Source: Opitutales bacterium
GTDB taxonomy: Bacteria > Verrucomicrobiota > Verrucomicrobiia > Opitutales > Intestinicryptomonadaceae
Length of the DNA: 5,130 nt
Direction: 5' to 3'
NCBI GenBank assembly: GCA_017633865.1
Contig: JAGBOM010000084.1
Coordinates: forward strand, 1-5,130
Below are positions 4,390 to 5,130 of this stretch, piece after piece (positions within the stretch are counted from its first letter, which is position 1; each line of letters begins with the position of its first letter). The translations under genes were made by a program, and so were the position numbers. The notes beneath the pieces are model-generated. The model was not told where the DNA came from and did no database searches. It saw only the letters and a list, made by a program, of their open reading frames with translations.

Positions 4390-5130
4390 ATGAGCAATAT
4401 AATGGAAGAACTGCTTGCAAACAGCAGCTTCGCAGACCTCAAACCCGGCTCCATAATCAAGGGCCGCATCATAGAAATCCGCCAGAACGAAGTAGTAGTG
4501 GACATAGGCGGCAAAAGCGAAGGCGTTGTGCCCGTCGGCGAATTCGCGGACGTTAACGACCTTCAGGTAGGGCAGGAAATCGAAGTCCTGCTCGAAAAAC
4601 TCGAAGACCGCGAAGGCAACCCCGTTATCTCTTACGACAAGGCCCAGCAGAAAAAGAATTGGGAAAACATCCTCGCAACCTGCTCTGAAGGCGCTATCCT
4701 CCCCGGCAAGGTAAAGGGCAAAGTAAAGGGCGGCCTCATAGTTTCAATCGGCGTGGACTCTTTCTTGCCCGCCTCGCAAATCGACATTCAGCCGCCTAAG
4801 AATCTCGACCAGTATGTCGGCCAGACTTACGACTTTAAGGTTGTTAAAATCAACACCGAGCGCAAGAACATCGTCGTTTCCCGCCGCGAGCTCATCGAGG
4901 AGCAGCGCGCGGAAAAGCGCCGCGCTTTGCTTTCGGACATCAAGGCGGGCGACATCCGCAAGGGCGTCGTGAAGAACATTACAGACTACGGGGCGTTTGT
5001 GGACCTCGACGGCCTCGACGGCCTTCTCCACATCACCGACATGAGTTGGGGCAGAATCTCCCACCCGTCGGAAATGCTCAAAGTCGGCGAAGAAATCGAC
5101 GTCATGATTATAGAGGTGGACACCGACCGC
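4390..5130 (+). CDS. rpsA: 30S ribosomal protein S1, N-terminal part (runs off the window)
   Basis: The frame from ATG 4390 is open to the last base, giving 247 codons; full-length S1 usually has about 550 residues and four to six S1 (OB-fold) domains. Domain 1 is about residues 19-83 (GSIIKGRIIEI, VVVDIGGKSEGVVP, VGQEIEVLLEKLED), with Trp91 in the linker that follows. Domain 2 is about 101-166 (GAILPGKV, GGLIVSIGVDSFLPASQID, ERKNIVVSRR). Domain 3 starts about 187 (GDIRKGVVKNITDYGAFVDL, DGLLHITDMSW) and is cut by the edge. S1 binds mRNA on the 30S subunit and helps initiation on structured or weak Shine-Dalgarno leaders; in the known E. coli protein the first two domains bind the ribosome and later ones RNA. 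Codons favour C-ending forms (ATC, GGC, GAC), as expected for high expression and unlike the first gene in the window. The gene is transcribed away from the PEP-CTERM gene after a long leader. Confidence 0.97.
   Translation, partial: MSNIMEELLANSSFADLKPGSIIKGRIIEIRQNEVVVDIGGKSEGVVPVGEFADVNDLQVGQEIEVLLEKLEDREGNPVISYDKAQQKKNWENILATCSEGAILPGKVKGKVKGGLIVSIGVDSFLPASQIDIQPPKNLDQYVGQTYDFKVVKINTERKNIVVSRRELIEEQRAEKRRALLSDIKAGDIRKGVVKNITDYGAFVDLDGLDGLLHITDMSWGRISHPSEMLKVGEEIDVMIIEVDTDR

Noticed and set aside
4744..5064. Minus-strand open frame of 106 codons within rpsA
   Set aside because: It is antisense to conserved S1 domains; its openness follows from the C-ending codon bias of rpsA.

Overview
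The window looks like a Verrucomicrobiota-type genome (Opitutae-like), or a relative such as Lentisphaerota or Kiritimatiellota. The main evidence is a long secreted beta-solenoid protein ending in a classical PEP-CTERM sorting signal, next to a stand-alone ribosomal protein S1 gene. The sequence alone does not settle the phylum.

Layout: (i) 24/36-527 (+), a small membrane-anchored protein of unknown function, probably the last gene of an operon that enters from the left. It has a strong Shine-Dalgarno sequence whose spacing fits a rare ATC start better than the TTG start. (ii) 528-995, a convergent intergenic region packed with palindromes. It holds two copies, in opposite orientation, of a ~118-nt structured element (527-645 and 821-938), several GC-rich hairpins between them, and a clean terminator (939-973) for the gene on the right. 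(iii) 996-3845 (-), a 949-residue PEP-CTERM surface or exported protein built of degenerate solenoid repeats. (iv) 3846-4389, a divergent intergenic region. It has a very AT-rich promoter side, a G-rich/A-rich block with direct repeats, a fragment matching the structured element, and a strong hairpin in the leader of the next gene. (v) 4390-5130 (+), the first 247 codons of rpsA (30S ribosomal protein S1), running off the right edge.

The most interesting signal is the repeated structured element. The two copies share an 11-nt internal-loop strand (TTCGTTGCTTC) and an opposing GCGCCTG, while the flanking helices differ by compensatory base changes (five covarying pairs). The apical helix has unrelated sequence in each copy but keeps the same form (A-tract, 9-bp stem, T-tract). 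This pattern suggests selection on a folded RNA or single-stranded DNA, with terminator-like hairpins at the tips. I do not recognise it as a named family. The protein-coding genes show no shared pathway: a housekeeping translation gene, an exported surface protein and an unknown anchored protein are simply neighbours.
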